This document shows positions 40,994 through 51,845 of a DNA stretch of 64,000 nt, one piece after another. The notes beneath the pieces were generated by a model that worked only from the letters and a program-made list of their open reading frames with translations, had not been told where the DNA came from and searched no databases. Source of the stretch: Acidiphilium sp. PA (GTDB taxonomy: Bacteria > Pseudomonadota > Alphaproteobacteria > Acetobacterales > Acetobacteraceae); contig NZ_JAIMBY010000002.1 in the NCBI RefSeq assembly GCF_026191915.1, positions 248,001 to 312,000 on the forward strand, given 5' to 3'. How positions within the stretch are numbered: position 1 is the stretch's first letter; every line of letters starts with the position of its first letter. The position numbers and the translations under genes were made by a program.

Positions 40994-42376
40994 ATGAACC
41001 AGATCGCCCCTCAAACCCGCCCCCGCCGCCTGTTCGGCACCGATGGCATCCGCGGCCGCGCCAACGTCGCCCCGATGACGGCGGAAATCGCCCTCAAGCT
41101 CGGCCAGGCCGCCGGTCTGCTGTTCACCCGCGGCACCTATCGCCATCAGGTCATCATCGGCAAGGACACCCGCCTGTCGGGCTATATGCTCGAACCGGCG
41201 CTGACCGCGGGCTTCATCGGCGCGGGCATGGATGTCACGCTCGCCGGCCCGCTGCCCACCCCGGCCATCGCCATGCTCACCCGCAGCCTGCGTGCCGATC
41301 TCGGCGTGGTGATCTCCGCCTCGCACAACCCGTTCGAGGACAACGGGATCAAATTGTTCGGCCCGGACGGCGCGAAACTCTCCGATGAAACCGAGTCTGA
41401 AATCGAAGAGCTGATGGCGCGGGACCTCAGCGACCGTCTGGCCCACGCCTCCTCGCTCGGCCGCGCCATCCGCCTGGTCGATGCGGGCGGCCGCTATATC
41501 GAATCCGCGAAAGCGAGCCTGCCGCGCGGCCTGCGGCTCGACGGGCTGCGCGTCGTGCTCGATTGCGCCAACGGCGCCGCCTACAAGGTCGCCCCCGCCG
41601 CGCTGTGGGAACTCGGCGCGGAGGTGATCCCCCTCGGCATCAACCCGGACGGGTTCAACATCAACAAGGATTGCGGCTCGACCGTGCCGGGCTTTCTCTC
41701 CGCCGCGGTGATCGAGCACGGTGCCCATCTCGGCGTTGCCCTCGATGGCGATGCCGATCGCGTCATCCTGGTCGATGAACGCGGCACCATCATCGATGGC
41801 GATCAGGTCCTCGCCCTGATCGCGCGCGCCTTTCAGGCCGATGGCCGGCTCGCCGGCACCGAAGTGGTCGCCACGGTCATGTCCAATCTCGGGCTCGAAC
41901 GCTACCTCGCCGGTATCGGCCTCGGCCTGCACCGCACCACGGTCGGCGACCGCTACGTCGCCGAAGCCATGCGCGCCCGCGGCCTCAATCTCGGCGGCGA
42001 ACAATCGGGCCATGTCATCCTGTCCGATTTCGCCACCACCGGCGATGGTCTGATCGCCGCGCTGCAGGTGCTCGCGGTGCTGGTGCGCGACGGCCGGCCG
42101 GCCAGCGCGGTCTGCCGCCTGTTCGAGCCGCTGCCGCAACGCCTGCGCAACGTGCGCTACCAGGGCGCTTCACCGCTGCACAGCGCCGCCGTGCTCGCCG
42201 CCCAGGCCGTCGCGGAAAAGCGCCTCGAAGGCACCGGCCGCCTGCTGATCCGCGCCTCGGGCACCGAACCGCTGATCCGCGTGATGGCCGAGGGCGAGGA
42301 CGAAGCGCAGATCGTCGCCATCGTCGATGAACTCTGTGCCGTGATCGAGGCGGCCTCGGCCCATTCCGTGGCCTGA
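40994..42376 (+). CDS. glmM: phosphoglucosamine mutase
   Basis: Converts glucosamine-6-P to glucosamine-1-P for UDP-GlcNAc and cell-wall synthesis. 460 aa with the phosphoserine Ser110 in [11 protein letters not shown], the Mg loop DGDADR, and the sugar loop [21 protein letters not shown] is the phosphate-binding end. thiD begins directly at its stop. Confidence 0.98.
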   Translation: MNQIAPQTRPRRLFGTDGIRGRANVAPMTAEIALKLGQAAGLLFTRGTYRHQVIIGKDTRLSGYMLEPALTAGFIGAGMDVTLAGPLPTPAIAMLTRSLRADLGVVISASHNPFEDNGIKLFGPDGAKLSDETESEIEELMARDLSDRLAHASSLGRAIRLVDAGGRYIESAKASLPRGLRLDGLRVVLDCANGAAYKVAPAALWELGAEVIPLGINPDGFNINKDCGSTVPGFLSAAVIEHGAHLGVALDGDADRVILVDERGTIIDGDQVLALIARAFQADGRLAGTEVVATVMSNLGLERYLAGIGLGLHRTTVGDRYVAEAMRARGLNLGGEQSGHVILSDFATTGDGLIAALQVLAVLVRDGRPASAVCRLFEPLPQRLRNVRYQGASPLHSAAVLAAQAVAEKRLEGTGRLLIRASGTEPLIRVMAEGEDEAQIVAIVDELCAVIEAASAHSVA

Positions 42377-43183
42377 TTGAGCCCGCCGCGCATCCTCGCG
42401 ATCGGCGGCTCCGACAGCGGCGGCGGTGCCGGCATCGAGGCCGATATCAAGACCATCACCGCGTTGGGCGGCTATGCCATGACTGCGATCACCGCCGTCA
42501 CCGCGCAGGATACCGTCGCGATCCAGGCGATCGCGCCGATCCCGCCCGCTCTGGTCGGCCGCGCGATCGCCATGGCGCTGGCCGATATCGGTGTCGATGC
42601 CATCAAGATCGGCATGCTCGGCAGCGCGGCGATGGTCGAAACCATCGCCGCCGCAATCGCACCGCTGCCACGATCCCTGCCGATCGTGCTCGACACGATC
42701 CTCGCCGCCACCAGCGGCACGGCCCTGCTCGACCCCGATGCGGTCGCCATAATGCTGCGGGACCTGGTGCCGCTGGCGACCCTGATCACTCCCAACCGCC
42801 ACGAGGCCGCCAAACTCTCCGGCCGCACGATCGACACGCCGGACGATGGGATCGCGGCAGCCCGTACTCTGTGCGATCGCGGGGCGCGCGCGGTCCTGTT
42901 GAAAGGTGGGCATTTCGATGCCAGCGTACTGATCGACCGGCTGATCACCGCCGATGATGTCCAGTCATTTCCCCAGCTGCGCATCGAGACGAGCCACACC
43001 CATGGCACCGGCTGCACCCTGGCCAGCGCCATCGCGCTCGGCCTGGGCGAAGGGCTCGACCTGCCGGCGGCAATCACCCGCGCGCAGGCTTTCCTGCAGG
43101 CAGCCCTGCGTGCCGCGCCGGGGTTTGGCGCCGGCCACGGCCCGATGGGCCATGCCGCGGCAGCGGTTCGCCCCCTTGCATGA
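42377..43183 (+). CDS. thiD: hydroxymethylpyrimidine/phosphomethylpyrimidine kinase
   Basis: Phosphorylates HMP and HMP-P in thiamine synthesis. 268 aa of the ribokinase fold: GGSDSGGGAGIEADIKT, LKGGHF and HGTGCTLASAIA with the catalytic region. It starts with TTG at 42377, directly after the glmM TGA; no closer ATG keeps the first GGSDS block. No TPP riboswitch is seen upstream. Confidence 0.95.
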   Translation: MSPPRILAIGGSDSGGGAGIEADIKTITALGGYAMTAITAVTAQDTVAIQAIAPIPPALVGRAIAMALADIGVDAIKIGMLGSAAMVETIAAAIAPLPRSLPIVLDTILAATSGTALLDPDAVAIMLRDLVPLATLITPNRHEAAKLSGRTIDTPDDGIAAARTLCDRGARAVLLKGGHFDASVLIDRLITADDVQSFPQLRIETSHTHGTGCTLASAIALGLGEGLDLPAAITRAQAFLQAALRAAPGFGAGHGPMGHAAAAVRPLA

Positions 43184-43235
43184 CAGGCGGATCGTCCTGA
43201 TCTGTTGCGGGCCATAAACCAAGGAGGTCATCGCA

Positions 43236-43658
43236 ATGAAAACACTCTATCACGCCCACGGCCACGCCACCGGCGGGCGCACCGGTCATGGCGCGACCGA
43301 TGATGGCAAGCTCGATCTCGATCTGAGCACGCCGAAGGAACTCGGTGGCGACAACGGCGCCGGCACCAATCCAGAGCAATTATTCGCCGTCGGCTTTTCC
43401 GCCTGTTTCCTCGGCGCGCTGAAATTCGTCGCGGGCCAGGAGAAGGTGAAGGTGCCGGCCGAAACCAAGGTGACCGCCGATATCGGCATCGGCCCGCGCG
43501 ACGATGGCACCGGCTTCGGCATCACCGCCCACCTGACCGTCTCGATCCCCGGGATGGACAAGGCGCAGGCCGAAGAGCTGGTGAAAAAAGCCGAAATCGT
43601 CTGCCCCTACGCCCACGCCACACGCGGCAACATCGACAGCCGGTTTACCGTCGCCTGA
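43236..43658 (+). CDS. ohr: organic hydroperoxide resistance protein (Ohr/OsmC family)
   Basis: A 140-aa thiol peroxidase. Both catalytic cysteines are present: Cys57 in GFSACFLGAL and Cys123 in EIVCPYAHATR. It has a strong AAGGAGG ribosome site 8 bp before the ATG. It stands alone; no OhrR regulator is next to it. A 103-bp gap follows with two TTAA boxes of unclear meaning. Confidence 0.97.
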   Translation: MKTLYHAHGHATGGRTGHGATDDGKLDLDLSTPKELGGDNGAGTNPEQLFAVGFSACFLGALKFVAGQEKVKVPAETKVTADIGIGPRDDGTGFGITAHLTVSIPGMDKAQAEELVKKAEIVCPYAHATRGNIDSRFTVA

Positions 43659-43761
43659 TCATCGTTTGTTAAGGTCTATCGGTTAAAGCCGATGCCATGG
43701 TCCTCGTTTCGCCCCTGGCATCGGCCCCGGTCTCCCAGCATCGCCCGATGGGTGCCGTATC

Positions 43762-44289
43762 ATGATGAGCGGCCTGGTCCAGGCCTGGACGGGGCTGATC
43801 GCGATCTGCCTGCTTTACGCGGCGGCCTGCGACATCTCGGTCCGGCTGATCCCGAACCGCCTCAGTGCCGCCGTCATCGCGCTGGCCTTGCCATTCCGGC
43901 TGCTCAATCATGATCTGGTGCCAGGCATCGCCGTCACGCTCGTGATGTTCACGGTGCTGACGGGTGTCTGGCTGCTGCATCTGATCGGCGGCGGCGACGT
44001 CAAATTCTGGACCGCCTGCTCCCTGCTGATCCCCCCCAGCGCGGCGGCGCAGGGATTGTTTTCGCTCCGCGTCATCCTGTTCGGCGGCGGCGTCGCGATG
44101 GCCTATCTGATGCTGCGCCTGTTGGTCCGCGGACGGCGGCCCATTGCAGACCCGCCGCCCTCGCGCCACTGGATCGTGCGGGTCTGGCGCGCGGAGCAAT
44201 GGCGGGCGCGGCGGCGCGGATCAATCCCCTACGGCGTCGCCATCGCGCTATCGGCCTGGGTCAACTTCACGCCCATGGTGCCGCGTTGA
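43762..44289 (+). CDS. prepilin peptidase, CpaA type
   Basis: A 175-aa inner-membrane aspartic peptidase (A24) that processes Flp/Tad prepilins. The catalytic aspartates are Asp24 in ACDISVRLIPNRL and Asp79 in IGGGDVKF. The C-terminal region IPYGVAIALSAWVNF is typical. It starts ATGATG, so Met2 is equally likely. The next gene is a CpaE-like ATPase 25 bp away. Confidence 0.9.
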   Translation: MMSGLVQAWTGLIAICLLYAAACDISVRLIPNRLSAAVIALALPFRLLNHDLVPGIAVTLVMFTVLTGVWLLHLIGGGDVKFWTACSLLIPPSAAAQGLFSLRVILFGGGVAMAYLMLRLLVRGRRPIADPPPSRHWIVRVWRAEQWRARRRGSIPYGVAIALSAWVNFTPMVPR

Positions 44290-44314
44290 TCGCTCGTCCG
44301 GGAGGGCGGAACGG

Positions 44315-45529
44315 ATGAGCGATGCCCTCGCCCCTCGGACCGGCTTGCCGGCGAAACCGGCGCGCCGGCGCCCGGATCAACTCACCGTGCTCGGCTTCGT
44401 CACGGATGGAAACAGCGAAACCGTCTTGCGCGACGGGCTGAACGATCTGGCTCAGAACGGCATCGCCAACACCGCCGATATCCGGCGCGGCACCATCAAG
44501 ACCGCGATCACCGCCATGATGCGTCTGCCCGCGCCGCAAATCCTGGTGATTGACATCGCCGGCGACGATCAACCGCTGCAATCGCTCGCCGCCCTTTGCG
44601 ATGTCATCGAACCGTCGATCAGCGTGCTCGTGCTGGGCGAGATCGACGATGTCGAGTTGTACCGCGCGATCAACCGGCAGATCGGCGCGGTCGACTACAT
44701 CTTCAAGCCGATCACCCGTGAGATGGTCGCGCGCTACTTTGCGTCGTTGATCACCAATGACTCCCATATCGTCGATGCGACGCGCGGCGGCCGCGTCGTT
44801 GCAATCACCGGCGCGCGCGGCGGCGTCGGTGCCAGCACGGTCGCGTGCGCGCTGGCCTGGTTCCTCGGCGTCGACTCCAACCGCCATACGTTGCTGCTCG
44901 ATGCGAACCCGTTCATTGGCGTGGCGCTCGATCGGTTTGGCGTCGAACCACGGCGATCGTTCGGCGATCTGCTGACCGAAGCGGACGGGACCCCGACCGA
45001 ATTGTTTCTCGATGCCGCGGTCCCGGTGCAGAACCGGCTCGCGGTGCTTGGCGGCCAGCCCCGTCTGGCGTCCGAGCTTGATGCGCCGGTTGGTGCTGCG
45101 CGGCGCATCATCGATGCGGTTCGATTCCGCTACAATTTCGTGGTGGTCGATCTGCCGGTCCTGCCGCTCCAGTCGCAGCGGGAATTGCTCGCACTCACCC
45201 ACCACAGGGTCGTCGTGCTCGATCCCAGCGTGGCAGGGTTGCGCGATACGCTCCGGCTGCTGGCAATTCCGAACAACCCCGGCCAGCCGCAACGCCCGAC
45301 GATCCTGCTCAATCAAGAGGGCAGGGCAGGGGGGCTGAAACGCAAACACATCGAGGAAGCCCTCAAGCGCCGGGTCGATATCGCCGTGCCCCATCAACCG
45401 AAATTATGGGGCACGACCACGCCGATCGGCAAACTGATCGCCGGCAACAAGGCACCCCTCGCGCGCATGGTCCACGACCTCTCGCGCGAAATCGGCTTCG
45501 AATCCGGCCGCAAGATCGAGAAAGCCTGA
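44315..45529 (+). CDS. CpaE-like pilus assembly ATPase
   Basis: A 404-aa Tad-pilus localisation factor related to MinD. The N-terminal ~150 residues form a receiver-like domain (LVIDIAGDDQPLQ and DYIFKPITREM). The deviant Walker A is GARGGVGAST near residue 168, as in CpaE proteins, and VVVDLPVLPLQSQ is the switch region. It is paired with the CpaA-like peptidase but no other Tad gene is near. Confidence 0.88.
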   Translation: MSDALAPRTGLPAKPARRRPDQLTVLGFVTDGNSETVLRDGLNDLAQNGIANTADIRRGTIKTAITAMMRLPAPQILVIDIAGDDQPLQSLAALCDVIEPSISVLVLGEIDDVELYRAINRQIGAVDYIFKPITREMVARYFASLITNDSHIVDATRGGRVVAITGARGGVGASTVACALAWFLGVDSNRHTLLLDANPFIGVALDRFGVEPRRSFGDLLTEADGTPTELFLDAAVPVQNRLAVLGGQPRLASELDAPVGAARRIIDAVRFRYNFVVVDLPVLPLQSQRELLALTHHRVVVLDPSVAGLRDTLRLLAIPNNPGQPQRPTILLNQEGRAGGLKRKHIEEALKRRVDIAVPHQPKLWGTTTPIGKLIAGNKAPLARMVHDLSREIGFESGRKIEKA

Positions 45530-45572
45530 ACCGAGATCGGCTCGCCGGGCGCCGACCCGTGCGCGAACAAGC

Positions 45573-45590
45573 CCCGAAGATCCCTTCGGG
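45573..45590. terminator. possible terminator hairpin between cpaE and mscL
   Basis: CCCGAAG-ATCC-CTTCGGG is a perfect 7-bp stem between two convergent genes. No T-run follows on either strand, so its action as a terminator is uncertain. Confidence 0.4.
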
Positions 45591-45612
45591 ACTTATGCGC
45601 GGCCCATCGGTT

Positions 45613-46071
45613 TCAAACGCTCGGGCGCGATTTCAGCAGGTCGCGGATTTCGGTGAGCAGGAGTTCGGACGTGGTGGGGGGCGGTTCCACGGCGGGGGGC
45701 GGGGGTGGTTTGCGGTAGAGTTTCTGGATCAGCCGGACCATCCAGAAGATCGCGAAGGCAACGATGACGAAATTGATGACGGCGTTGATGAACAGACCGT
45801 AGTTGAGCGTGACGGCGCCGGCTTTCTTGGCGGCGGCGAGCGTCGGGGCGACGGCGCCTTTGAGGGTGATGAAGTGATTCGAGAAATCGACCCCACCGGT
45901 CAGCAGGCCGATCAGGGGGTTGATGATGTTGGCGACGAGGCTGGAGACGATACCGGTGAAGGCGGCGCCGATGACGACGGCGACGGCGAGGTCCACGACA
46001 TTGCCGCGCAACAGGAAAGTTTTGAACTCATCCACCCAGCCGGGGGTTTTCGGTCGGAACGATTGTGACAC
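45613..46071 (-). CDS. mscL: large-conductance mechanosensitive channel
   Basis: A 152-aa homopentameric channel that releases solutes on osmotic downshift. The amphipathic N-terminus and TM1 are FLLRGNVVDLAVAVVIGAAF, TM2 is FVIVAFAIFWMVRLI, and the C-terminal bundle ends LLTEIRDLLKS. It has a single start and its stop lies 20 bp past the hairpin. Confidence 0.97.
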   Translation of the reverse strand: MSQSFRPKTPGWVDEFKTFLLRGNVVDLAVAVVIGAAFTGIVSSLVANIINPLIGLLTGGVDFSNHFITLKGAVAPTLAAAKKAGAVTLNYGLFINAVINFVIVAFAIFWMVRLIQKLYRKPPPPPAVEPPPTTSELLLTEIRDLLKSRPSV

Positions 46072-46134
46072 CGGTTCATCCTTTTGTGATTGGAGTCGGG
46101 ATAGATGATTCGGCGCGCTGATTCCAGCTTCAAA

Positions 46135-47178
46135 TTAGAGATTTTGCAGACGGTCGAGCGCCCAGGCGCCGGCTTCGGCGACCGTGGGGTCGGGGTCGGC
46201 CGCGAGCGTAGCGGCGCTGGGCGCGAGGCTGGGGTTGCCGGCGTTGCCGAGCGCGATGGCGACGTTGCGGGCGAAGCGGCGGCGGCCGATGCGTTTGATC
46301 GGGCCGCCGGCAAAATGGGCGCGAAAGCCGGCATCATCGAGCGCGGCGAGAGCAGCGAGCGGCGGGGCGATGCGGTCGGCGCGGGCGGTGAGTTTGGCTT
46401 CGCGGCCCATGCTCGCGAATTTGTTCCACGGGCAGACGGCGAGGCAATCATCGCAGCCGTAGATCCGGTTGCCGATGGCGGGACGCAGCGCGTGCGGGAT
46501 CGGGCCTTCGTGTTCGATCGTGAGGTAGGAGATGCAGCGCCGTGCGTCGAGCCGATAGGGCGCGGGAAAGGCATCCGTGGGGCAGGCGGTCTGGCATTTT
46601 GTGCAGGAGCCGCAGCGATCGGCGTGGGGGGGATCGGCCGGCAGGGCGAGCGTGGTCATGATTTCGCCGAGCAGCAGCCACGAGCCATGGGCGCGCGAGA
46701 CGAGGTTGGTGTGCTTGCCCTGCCAGCCGAGGCCGGCGGCGGCGGCGAGCGGTTTTTCCATCACCGGCGCCGTATCGACAAACACCTTGATGCCGGTGGT
46801 GGCGCGCGCGGTGATGAACTGGGCGAGGTGCTTGAGTTTGCCCTTGATGATGTCGTGATAGTCGCGGTTGCGGGCATAGACCGAAATATTGCCGCGATCG
46901 GGTTGGGCGAGCGTGGCGAGCGGGTCGCCGCCCGGGGCGTAGGACAGGCCGAGCGCGATGACGCTGACGGCTTCGGGCCAGAGCGTGGCGGGGTCGGCGC
47001 GCTGTGCGGTGCGTTCGGCGAGCCATGCCATGCTGCCATGGTGGCCGGCGGCGAGATAGGCATCGAGGTTGGCGCGGTGCTCTGCGGTCAGGGTGGCGCG
47101 GGTGAAGCCGATCGCATCGAAGCCGAGTGCGGCGGCGTGGGTCGTGATCGCGGCCTTGAGCGATTGCGCCTCAGCCAC
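46135..47178 (-). CDS. queG: epoxyqueuosine reductase
   Basis: The last step of queuosine synthesis in tRNA: reduction of the epoxide in oQ with cobalamin and two 4Fe-4S clusters. 347 aa with cluster motifs [15 protein letters not shown] and [12 protein letters not shown] chose a GTG at 47178 ([10 protein letters not shown]), which overlaps the queF end by 8 bp; the frame stays open further upstream but is queF-coding. It is the last gene of the que operon. Confidence 0.96.
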   Translation of the reverse strand: MAEAQSLKAAITTHAAALGFDAIGFTRATLTAEHRANLDAYLAAGHHGSMAWLAERTAQRADPATLWPEAVSVIALGLSYAPGGDPLATLAQPDRGNISVYARNRDYHDIIKGKLKHLAQFITARATTGIKVFVDTAPVMEKPLAAAAGLGWQGKHTNLVSRAHGSWLLLGEIMTTLALPADPPHADRCGSCTKCQTACPTDAFPAPYRLDARRCISYLTIEHEGPIPHALRPAIGNRIYGCDDCLAVCPWNKFASMGREAKLTARADRIAPPLAALAALDDAGFRAHFAGGPIKRIGRRRFARNVAIALGNAGNPSLAPSAATLAADPDPTVAEAGAWALDRLQNL

Positions 47179-47635
47179 GGCCGCGATAGGGGGCGACGCC
47201 CTGATCGGGCAGGAAGACGCCTTCGGGCGGGGCGCCGGTCTGCCAGAACACATCGATCGGGATGCCGCCGCGCGGATACCAATAGGCGCCGATGCGCAGC
47301 CAGCGCGGGGCAAGCAGCGCAATCAGCCGTTCGGCGATCATCATGGTGCAGGCTTCGTGGAACGCGCCGTGATTGCGAAAGGAGGCGAGGAACAGCTTGA
47401 GCGATTTGCTTTCGACGATCCAGGCATCAGGGATGTAGTCGAGCACGATATGCGCGAAATCGGGCTGGCCGGTCATCGGGCAGAGCGAGGTGAATTCCGG
47501 GCAGGTGAAGCGGATGACATAGGCACGGCCCTGCGCGGGGGCCGCGACGCGTTCGAGTTCGGCCTGTTCGGGGGTTTCCGGGGCTTTGGTGTACTGGCCG
47601 AGCTGGTGGAGGCCGGCATAGCGTTCGTCAGTCAT
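47171..47635 (-). CDS. queF: NADPH-dependent 7-cyano-7-deazaguanine reductase
   Basis: Reduces preQ0 to preQ1. 154 aa, the short (type I) form. The catalytic cysteine is in [13 protein letters not shown] and the family motif is [13 protein letters not shown], followed by GAFHE. It starts at 47635, overlapping the tgt end by 8 bp, and ends overlapping queG by 8 bp. Confidence 0.97.
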   Translation of the reverse strand: MTDERYAGLHQLGQYTKAPETPEQAELERVAAPAQGRAYVIRFTCPEFTSLCPMTGQPDFAHIVLDYIPDAWIVESKSLKLFLASFRNHGAFHEACTMMIAERLIALLAPRWLRIGAYWYPRGGIPIDVFWQTGAPPEGVFLPDQGVAPYRGRG

Positions 47636-48746
47636 TGGTCTGTCTCCATCCGTCCCGCGCGGCGGCGGCATAGTCGGCAAAGCGGCGTTGCTCGATCGCC
47701 TTGCGCGCGCCGTGCATCAGCGCCTGGTAATAGGTGAGGTTATGCCCGGTCAGCAGCATCGGGCCCAGCATTTCCTCGCAGCGAAACAGATGATGCAGAT
47801 AGGCGGCGGAGTGGCGGGTGCAGAGCGTGCAGGTGCAGGCGGGGTCGAGCGGGGTGGCATCGTCGGCGAAGCGGGCGTTGCGCAGGTTGAACACGCCGCG
47901 CGAGGTATAGGCGCGGCCGGTGCGGCCGGCGCGGGTCGGCATCACGCAATCGAACATGTCGATGCCGCGTTCGATTGCCCCCAGCAGGTCGTCCGGCGTG
48001 CCGACGCCCATCAGGTAGCGCGGTGATGTGGCAGGCAGCAGCGGGGTGGTGAAGTCGAGGGTTTCGAACATGGCCGCCTGGCCTTCACCGACCGCGAGCC
48101 CGCCGATTGCATAGCCTTCGAAGCCCAGCGCGGTGAGCGCGGCGGCGGATTCCGCCCGCAGATCGGGGTAGGTGCCGCCCTGGACGATGCCGAACTGGCC
48201 GTAGCCGGGGCGGGGTGTGAAGGCTGCGCGCGAGCGGGCGGCCCAGCGCATCGACAGGCGCATCGAGGCGGCGGCTTCAGCCGGCGTGGCGGGGAAGGGG
48301 GTGCATTCGTCGAACGCCATGGTGATGGTGGCGTCGAGCTTGTGCTGGATGGCGGTGGAGGATTCCGGGGTCAGATGATGGGCGGACCCATCGATATGCG
48401 AGCGGAAGGTAACGCCGATTTCATCGAGTTTGCGGAGTTTGGCGAGCGACATCACCTGAAACCCGCCGGAATCGGTGAGAATGATGCCGGGCCAGTCCAT
48501 CATGCGGTGCAGCCCGCCGAGTGCAGCGACGCGGTCGGCCCCCGGGCGCAGCATCAAATGGTAGGTGTTGCCCAGCACGATCTCCGAGCCGGTGGCGCGG
48601 ACCTGATCGGCGGTCATCGCCTTGACCGTACCCGCGGTGCCGACCGCCATGAACGCCGGGGTCTGCGCGGTGCCGTGCGCGGTGGTGATGCAGCCGCGCC
48701 GGGCGGCGCCATCCTGGCCGAGCAGGGTGAAGGTGAATTCGCTCAC
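47628..48746 (-). CDS. tgt: queuine/preQ1 tRNA-ribosyltransferase
   Basis: Exchanges guanine-34 of GUN tRNAs for preQ1. 372 aa barrel with the [10 protein letters not shown] region, the nucleophile aspartate in [16 protein letters not shown], and the zinc motif C-x-C-x2-C in [11 protein letters not shown]. Overlaps queA by 4 bp. Confidence 0.98.
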   Translation of the reverse strand: MSEFTFTLLGQDGAARRGCITTAHGTAQTPAFMAVGTAGTVKAMTADQVRATGSEIVLGNTYHLMLRPGADRVAALGGLHRMMDWPGIILTDSGGFQVMSLAKLRKLDEIGVTFRSHIDGSAHHLTPESSTAIQHKLDATITMAFDECTPFPATPAEAAASMRLSMRWAARSRAAFTPRPGYGQFGIVQGGTYPDLRAESAAALTALGFEGYAIGGLAVGEGQAAMFETLDFTTPLLPATSPRYLMGVGTPDDLLGAIERGIDMFDCVMPTRAGRTGRAYTSRGVFNLRNARFADDATPLDPACTCTLCTRHSAAYLHHLFRCEEMLGPMLLTGHNLTYYQALMHGARKAIEQRRFADYAAAARDGWRQTND

Positions 48747-49780
48747 GCCGGCTCCAGCAGGCAGGCATCGCCGTAGGAATAGAAGCGGTAGTGCTGCGCG
48801 ATGGCGTGCTGATAGGCGGTCCTGATGCGCTCGTGCCCGGCGAAGGCGGCGACCAGCATCAGCAAGGTCGAGCGGGGCAGGTGGAAATTGGTCAGCAGGC
48901 GATCGACCGCGCGGAACCGGTAGCCGGGCAGGATGAACAGGTCGGTCTCACCGGACCAGGGCAGGATCGTGCCATCCGCCGCGGCGGCGGTTTCCAGCAC
49001 GCGCAGGCTGGTGGTGCCGACCGCGACGATGCGCCCGCCGTTGGCGCGGGCGGTGTTGATGAGGGCCGCGGTGGCGGCGGTGACGATGCCGCGTTCGGCG
49101 TGCATCCGGTGCTCTTCGAGGCTTTCGGTGCGCACCGGCAGGAAGGTGCCGGCGCCGACATGCAGGGTGACGCGGGCGGTGGCGATGCCTTTCGCGGCCA
49201 GCGAGCAGAGCAGGGCCGGGGTGAAGTGCAGCCCGGCGGTAGGCGCGGCGACGGCACCTTCATGGGCGGCGAACATCGTCTGGTAATCGGCCTGATCCTG
49301 CGGGGTCGCGCTGGCCTCGCGTGGGATGTAGGGCGGCAGCGCGAGGGCGCCGGCGGCATCGAGCGCCGTGCGGAACGCATCGCCCTCGGCGTTGAAGCGG
49401 AGCCGCGCCGCGCCGTCATCGGCGCGCGAGATCACGGTGGCGGTAAGCCCCTCGCCACGCTCGATCGTGATGGTCTCGCCGGGTCGTGCCCGCCGTGCGT
49501 TGCGCAGCAGCACACGCCAGGTGCCATCGTCCATCGGCCGGTCGAGCGTGATGCCGATGATGGCATCGCCGCGCCTGCCGGTCAGCTGGGCGGGGATCAC
49601 CCTGGTGTCGTTGACGACGAGGCAATCGCCCCGGCGCAGCAGTTCGGGCAGGTCGGTGATGCGGCGATCGTGCAGCGCGGCCTGGGTGACGTGCAGCAGC
49701 CGGGCGGCGTCACGCGGCCGCGCCGGTTCCGCCGCGATACGCTCCGGCGGCAGCGCATAGTCGAAATCCGCCAGGTTCAT
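48743..49780 (-). CDS. queA: S-adenosylmethionine:tRNA ribosyltransferase-isomerase
   Basis: Transfers and rearranges the ribose of SAM onto preQ1 in tRNA. 345 aa, with [44 protein letters not shown] and [12 protein letters not shown], all family hallmarks. The ATG at 49780 overlaps the VOC gene end by 4 bp. Confidence 0.98.
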   Translation of the reverse strand: MNLADFDYALPPERIAAEPARPRDAARLLHVTQAALHDRRITDLPELLRRGDCLVVNDTRVIPAQLTGRRGDAIIGITLDRPMDDGTWRVLLRNARRARPGETITIERGEGLTATVISRADDGAARLRFNAEGDAFRTALDAAGALALPPYIPREASATPQDQADYQTMFAAHEGAVAAPTAGLHFTPALLCSLAAKGIATARVTLHVGAGTFLPVRTESLEEHRMHAERGIVTAATAALINTARANGGRIVAVGTTSLRVLETAAAADGTILPWSGETDLFILPGYRFRAVDRLLTNFHLPRSTLLMLVAAFAGHERIRTAYQHAIAQHYRFYSYGDACLLEPA

Positions 49781-50172
49781 CCTTCGAGATAGCTGGAAAT
49801 CTCGATCAGATTGCCATCCGGATCGCGGCAATACACCGAGCGCATGGCACCCAGCGCGCCGGTTTTCGGTGCCGGGCCTTCGACCACCGCGACACCCTGT
49901 TCACCGAGGTGCTTGACGATATCCTCGGTGCCGAGCGCCGTGATGAAACAGATATCGAGCGCGCTCGCCTGTGGCTTGGCGGCGTGCGGGCTGAATTCAC
50001 TGCCGGTCTGGTGCAGATTGATTTTCTGCGCGCCGAAGCGGAGTGCGATGCGTTTGTCCGGCCCGAATTCCTCGCGCTCCATGCCGAGCACGCGTTCGTA
50101 CCAATCGGCGGTGACACCGAGGTCGCTGCAGGTGAGGACGACGTGGTCGATCCGGTCGATTGTGAATTTCAT
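49777..50172 (-). CDS. VOC-superfamily (glyoxalase/bleomycin resistance-like) protein
   Basis: A 131-aa vicinal-oxygen-chelate protein with a metal-site histidine in [16 protein letters not shown] and a final glutamate in [12 protein letters not shown]. The substrate is unknown. It sits between the fumarase and queA genes, overlapping both by 4 bp, so it is translated with them. Confidence 0.88.
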   Translation of the reverse strand: MKFTIDRIDHVVLTCSDLGVTADWYERVLGMEREEFGPDKRIALRFGAQKINLHQTGSEFSPHAAKPQASALDICFITALGTEDIVKHLGEQGVAVVEGPAPKTGALGAMRSVYCRDPDGNLIEISSYLEG

Positions 50173-51815
50173 ACTAATTCCGCGAAGAAGTCGTTGCCCT
50201 TATCATCAATGACGATGAAGGCCGGGAAATCCTCCACCTCGATTTTCCACACCGCCTCCATGCCGAGTTCGGGATATTCCAGCACTTCGACGTGGCGGAT
50301 ATTGTCGCGCGCCAGCACGGCGGCGGGGCCGCCGATCGAGCCGAGGTAAAAGCCGCCATGCGCCTTGCAGGCATCGCGCACGGCGCGCGAGCGATTGCCT
50401 TTGGCCAGCATGATCAGCGAGCCGCCCGCCGCCTGGAATTCGGCGACGTAGCTGTCCATTCGCCCGGCCGTGGTCGGGCCGAAACTGCCGGTCGCCAGGC
50501 CCTCCGGCGTCTTGGCGGGGCCGGCGTAATAGACCGGGTGGTTCTTGATGTAGTCGGGCAGGCCCTCGCCACGGTCGAGCCGTTCCTTGAGTTTGGCATG
50601 GGCGATGTCGCGCGCGACCACGATGGTGCCGGTGAGGGCGACTCGGGTCTTGACCGGGTATTTCGACAATTCGGCGAGAATTTCGGGCATCGGGCGGGTC
50701 AGATCGATCCGCACGACATCGCCGCCGAGATGCGTGTCGGTCACCTCCGGCAGATATTTCGCGGGTTCGGTTTCGAGCTGTTCGAGAAAGACGCCGTCCT
50801 TGGTGATTTTCGCCTTGATCTGGCGATCCGCCGAGCACGACACGCCGATGCCGACCGGCAGCGAGGCGCCGTGGCGCGGCAGGCGGACGACGCGGACATC
50901 GTGGCAGAAATATTTGCCGCCGAACTGCGCGCCGATACCGATCCGGCGGGTGAGGTCGAGAATATCCTGCTCGAGCGCCAGATCGCGGAAGGCGTGGCCG
51001 GTGGCATCACCCGTGGTGGGCAGCGCATCGAGAAATTTGGTCGAGGCGAGCTTGACGGTCTTCATCGTCGTCTCGGCGGAGGTGCCGCCGATCACGATGG
51101 CGAGATGATAGGGCGGGCAGGCGGAAGTGCCCAGGGTTTTTATTTTCGTTTCAATGAATTCGAGCAGCTTCTTCGGGTTCAGGATCGCCCTGGTTTCCTG
51201 GTAGAGAAAGCTCTTGTTGGCCGATCCGCCGCCCTTGGCGACGAACATGAGGTCGAATTCCTCGGCGTGGGACTCGCCGGCGGCCGCCAGAATGTCGCAT
51301 TGCACCGGCAGGTTGGTGCCGGTGTTGACCTCGTCATACATGCTCAGCGGCGCCATTTGCGAGTAGCGCAGATTGGTCTCGGTGAAGGTGCGGTACACGC
51401 CATGCGAGAAGGCTTCTTCCTCGTCACCGTCGACCCAGATGCGCTGGCCTTTTTTGCCGAACACGATGGCGGTGCCGGTGTCCTGGCACATCGGCAGCAC
51501 GCCGCCGGCCGCGATATTGGCGTTCTTGAGGAATTCCATCGCGACGTAGCGATCGTTCTGCGACGCCTCGGGGTCATCGAGGATGGCGCGCAACTGGCGC
51601 AGATGGGCAGGGCGCAGCAGATGCGAAACCTCGTGAAACGCCTCGAACGTCAGGGCGGACAGGGTTTCGGGCGCGATCCGCACGATGGTCTTGCCGCCCG
51701 CCTCGATCGTGGTGACGCCGGCAAGGTCGAGCTTGCGCCAAACCGTATCGTCATGCCCCAGCGGAAACATGGTGGAGAAGGCGAAACCGGCGGTCTTTTT
51801 CACAATGGCGTTCAT
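50169..51815 (-). CDS. class I (iron-sulfur) fumarate hydratase
   Basis: TCA-cycle fumarase, 548 aa, single-chain type. Cluster cysteines are visible at Cys110 in VLPMCQDTG, in [11 protein letters not shown] and in [11 protein letters not shown]. The C-terminal domain has [14 protein letters not shown] and [11 protein letters not shown]. It starts at 51815 ([10 protein letters not shown]), 30 bp after the sspB gene, and heads the run of overlapped genes into queG. An oxygen-labile fumarase at the head of a tRNA-modification operon is unexpected. Confidence 0.95.
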   Translation of the reverse strand: MNAIVKKTAGFAFSTMFPLGHDDTVWRKLDLAGVTTIEAGGKTIVRIAPETLSALTFEAFHEVSHLLRPAHLRQLRAILDDPEASQNDRYVAMEFLKNANIAAGGVLPMCQDTGTAIVFGKKGQRIWVDGDEEEAFSHGVYRTFTETNLRYSQMAPLSMYDEVNTGTNLPVQCDILAAAGESHAEEFDLMFVAKGGGSANKSFLYQETRAILNPKKLLEFIETKIKTLGTSACPPYHLAIVIGGTSAETTMKTVKLASTKFLDALPTTGDATGHAFRDLALEQDILDLTRRIGIGAQFGGKYFCHDVRVVRLPRHGASLPVGIGVSCSADRQIKAKITKDGVFLEQLETEPAKYLPEVTDTHLGGDVVRIDLTRPMPEILAELSKYPVKTRVALTGTIVVARDIAHAKLKERLDRGEGLPDYIKNHPVYYAGPAKTPEGLATGSFGPTTAGRMDSYVAEFQAAGGSLIMLAKGNRSRAVRDACKAHGGFYLGSIGGPAAVLARDNIRHVEVLEYPELGMEAVWKIEVEDFPAFIVIDDKGNDFFAELV

Positions 51816-51845
51816 GGCGATCCCCAATGCTGCATCCTCTGTCGT

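Noticed and set aside
43660-43761. CtrA full site upstream of cpaA
   Set aside because: Two TTAA boxes are 10 bp apart, not the 7 bp of the CtrA consensus.
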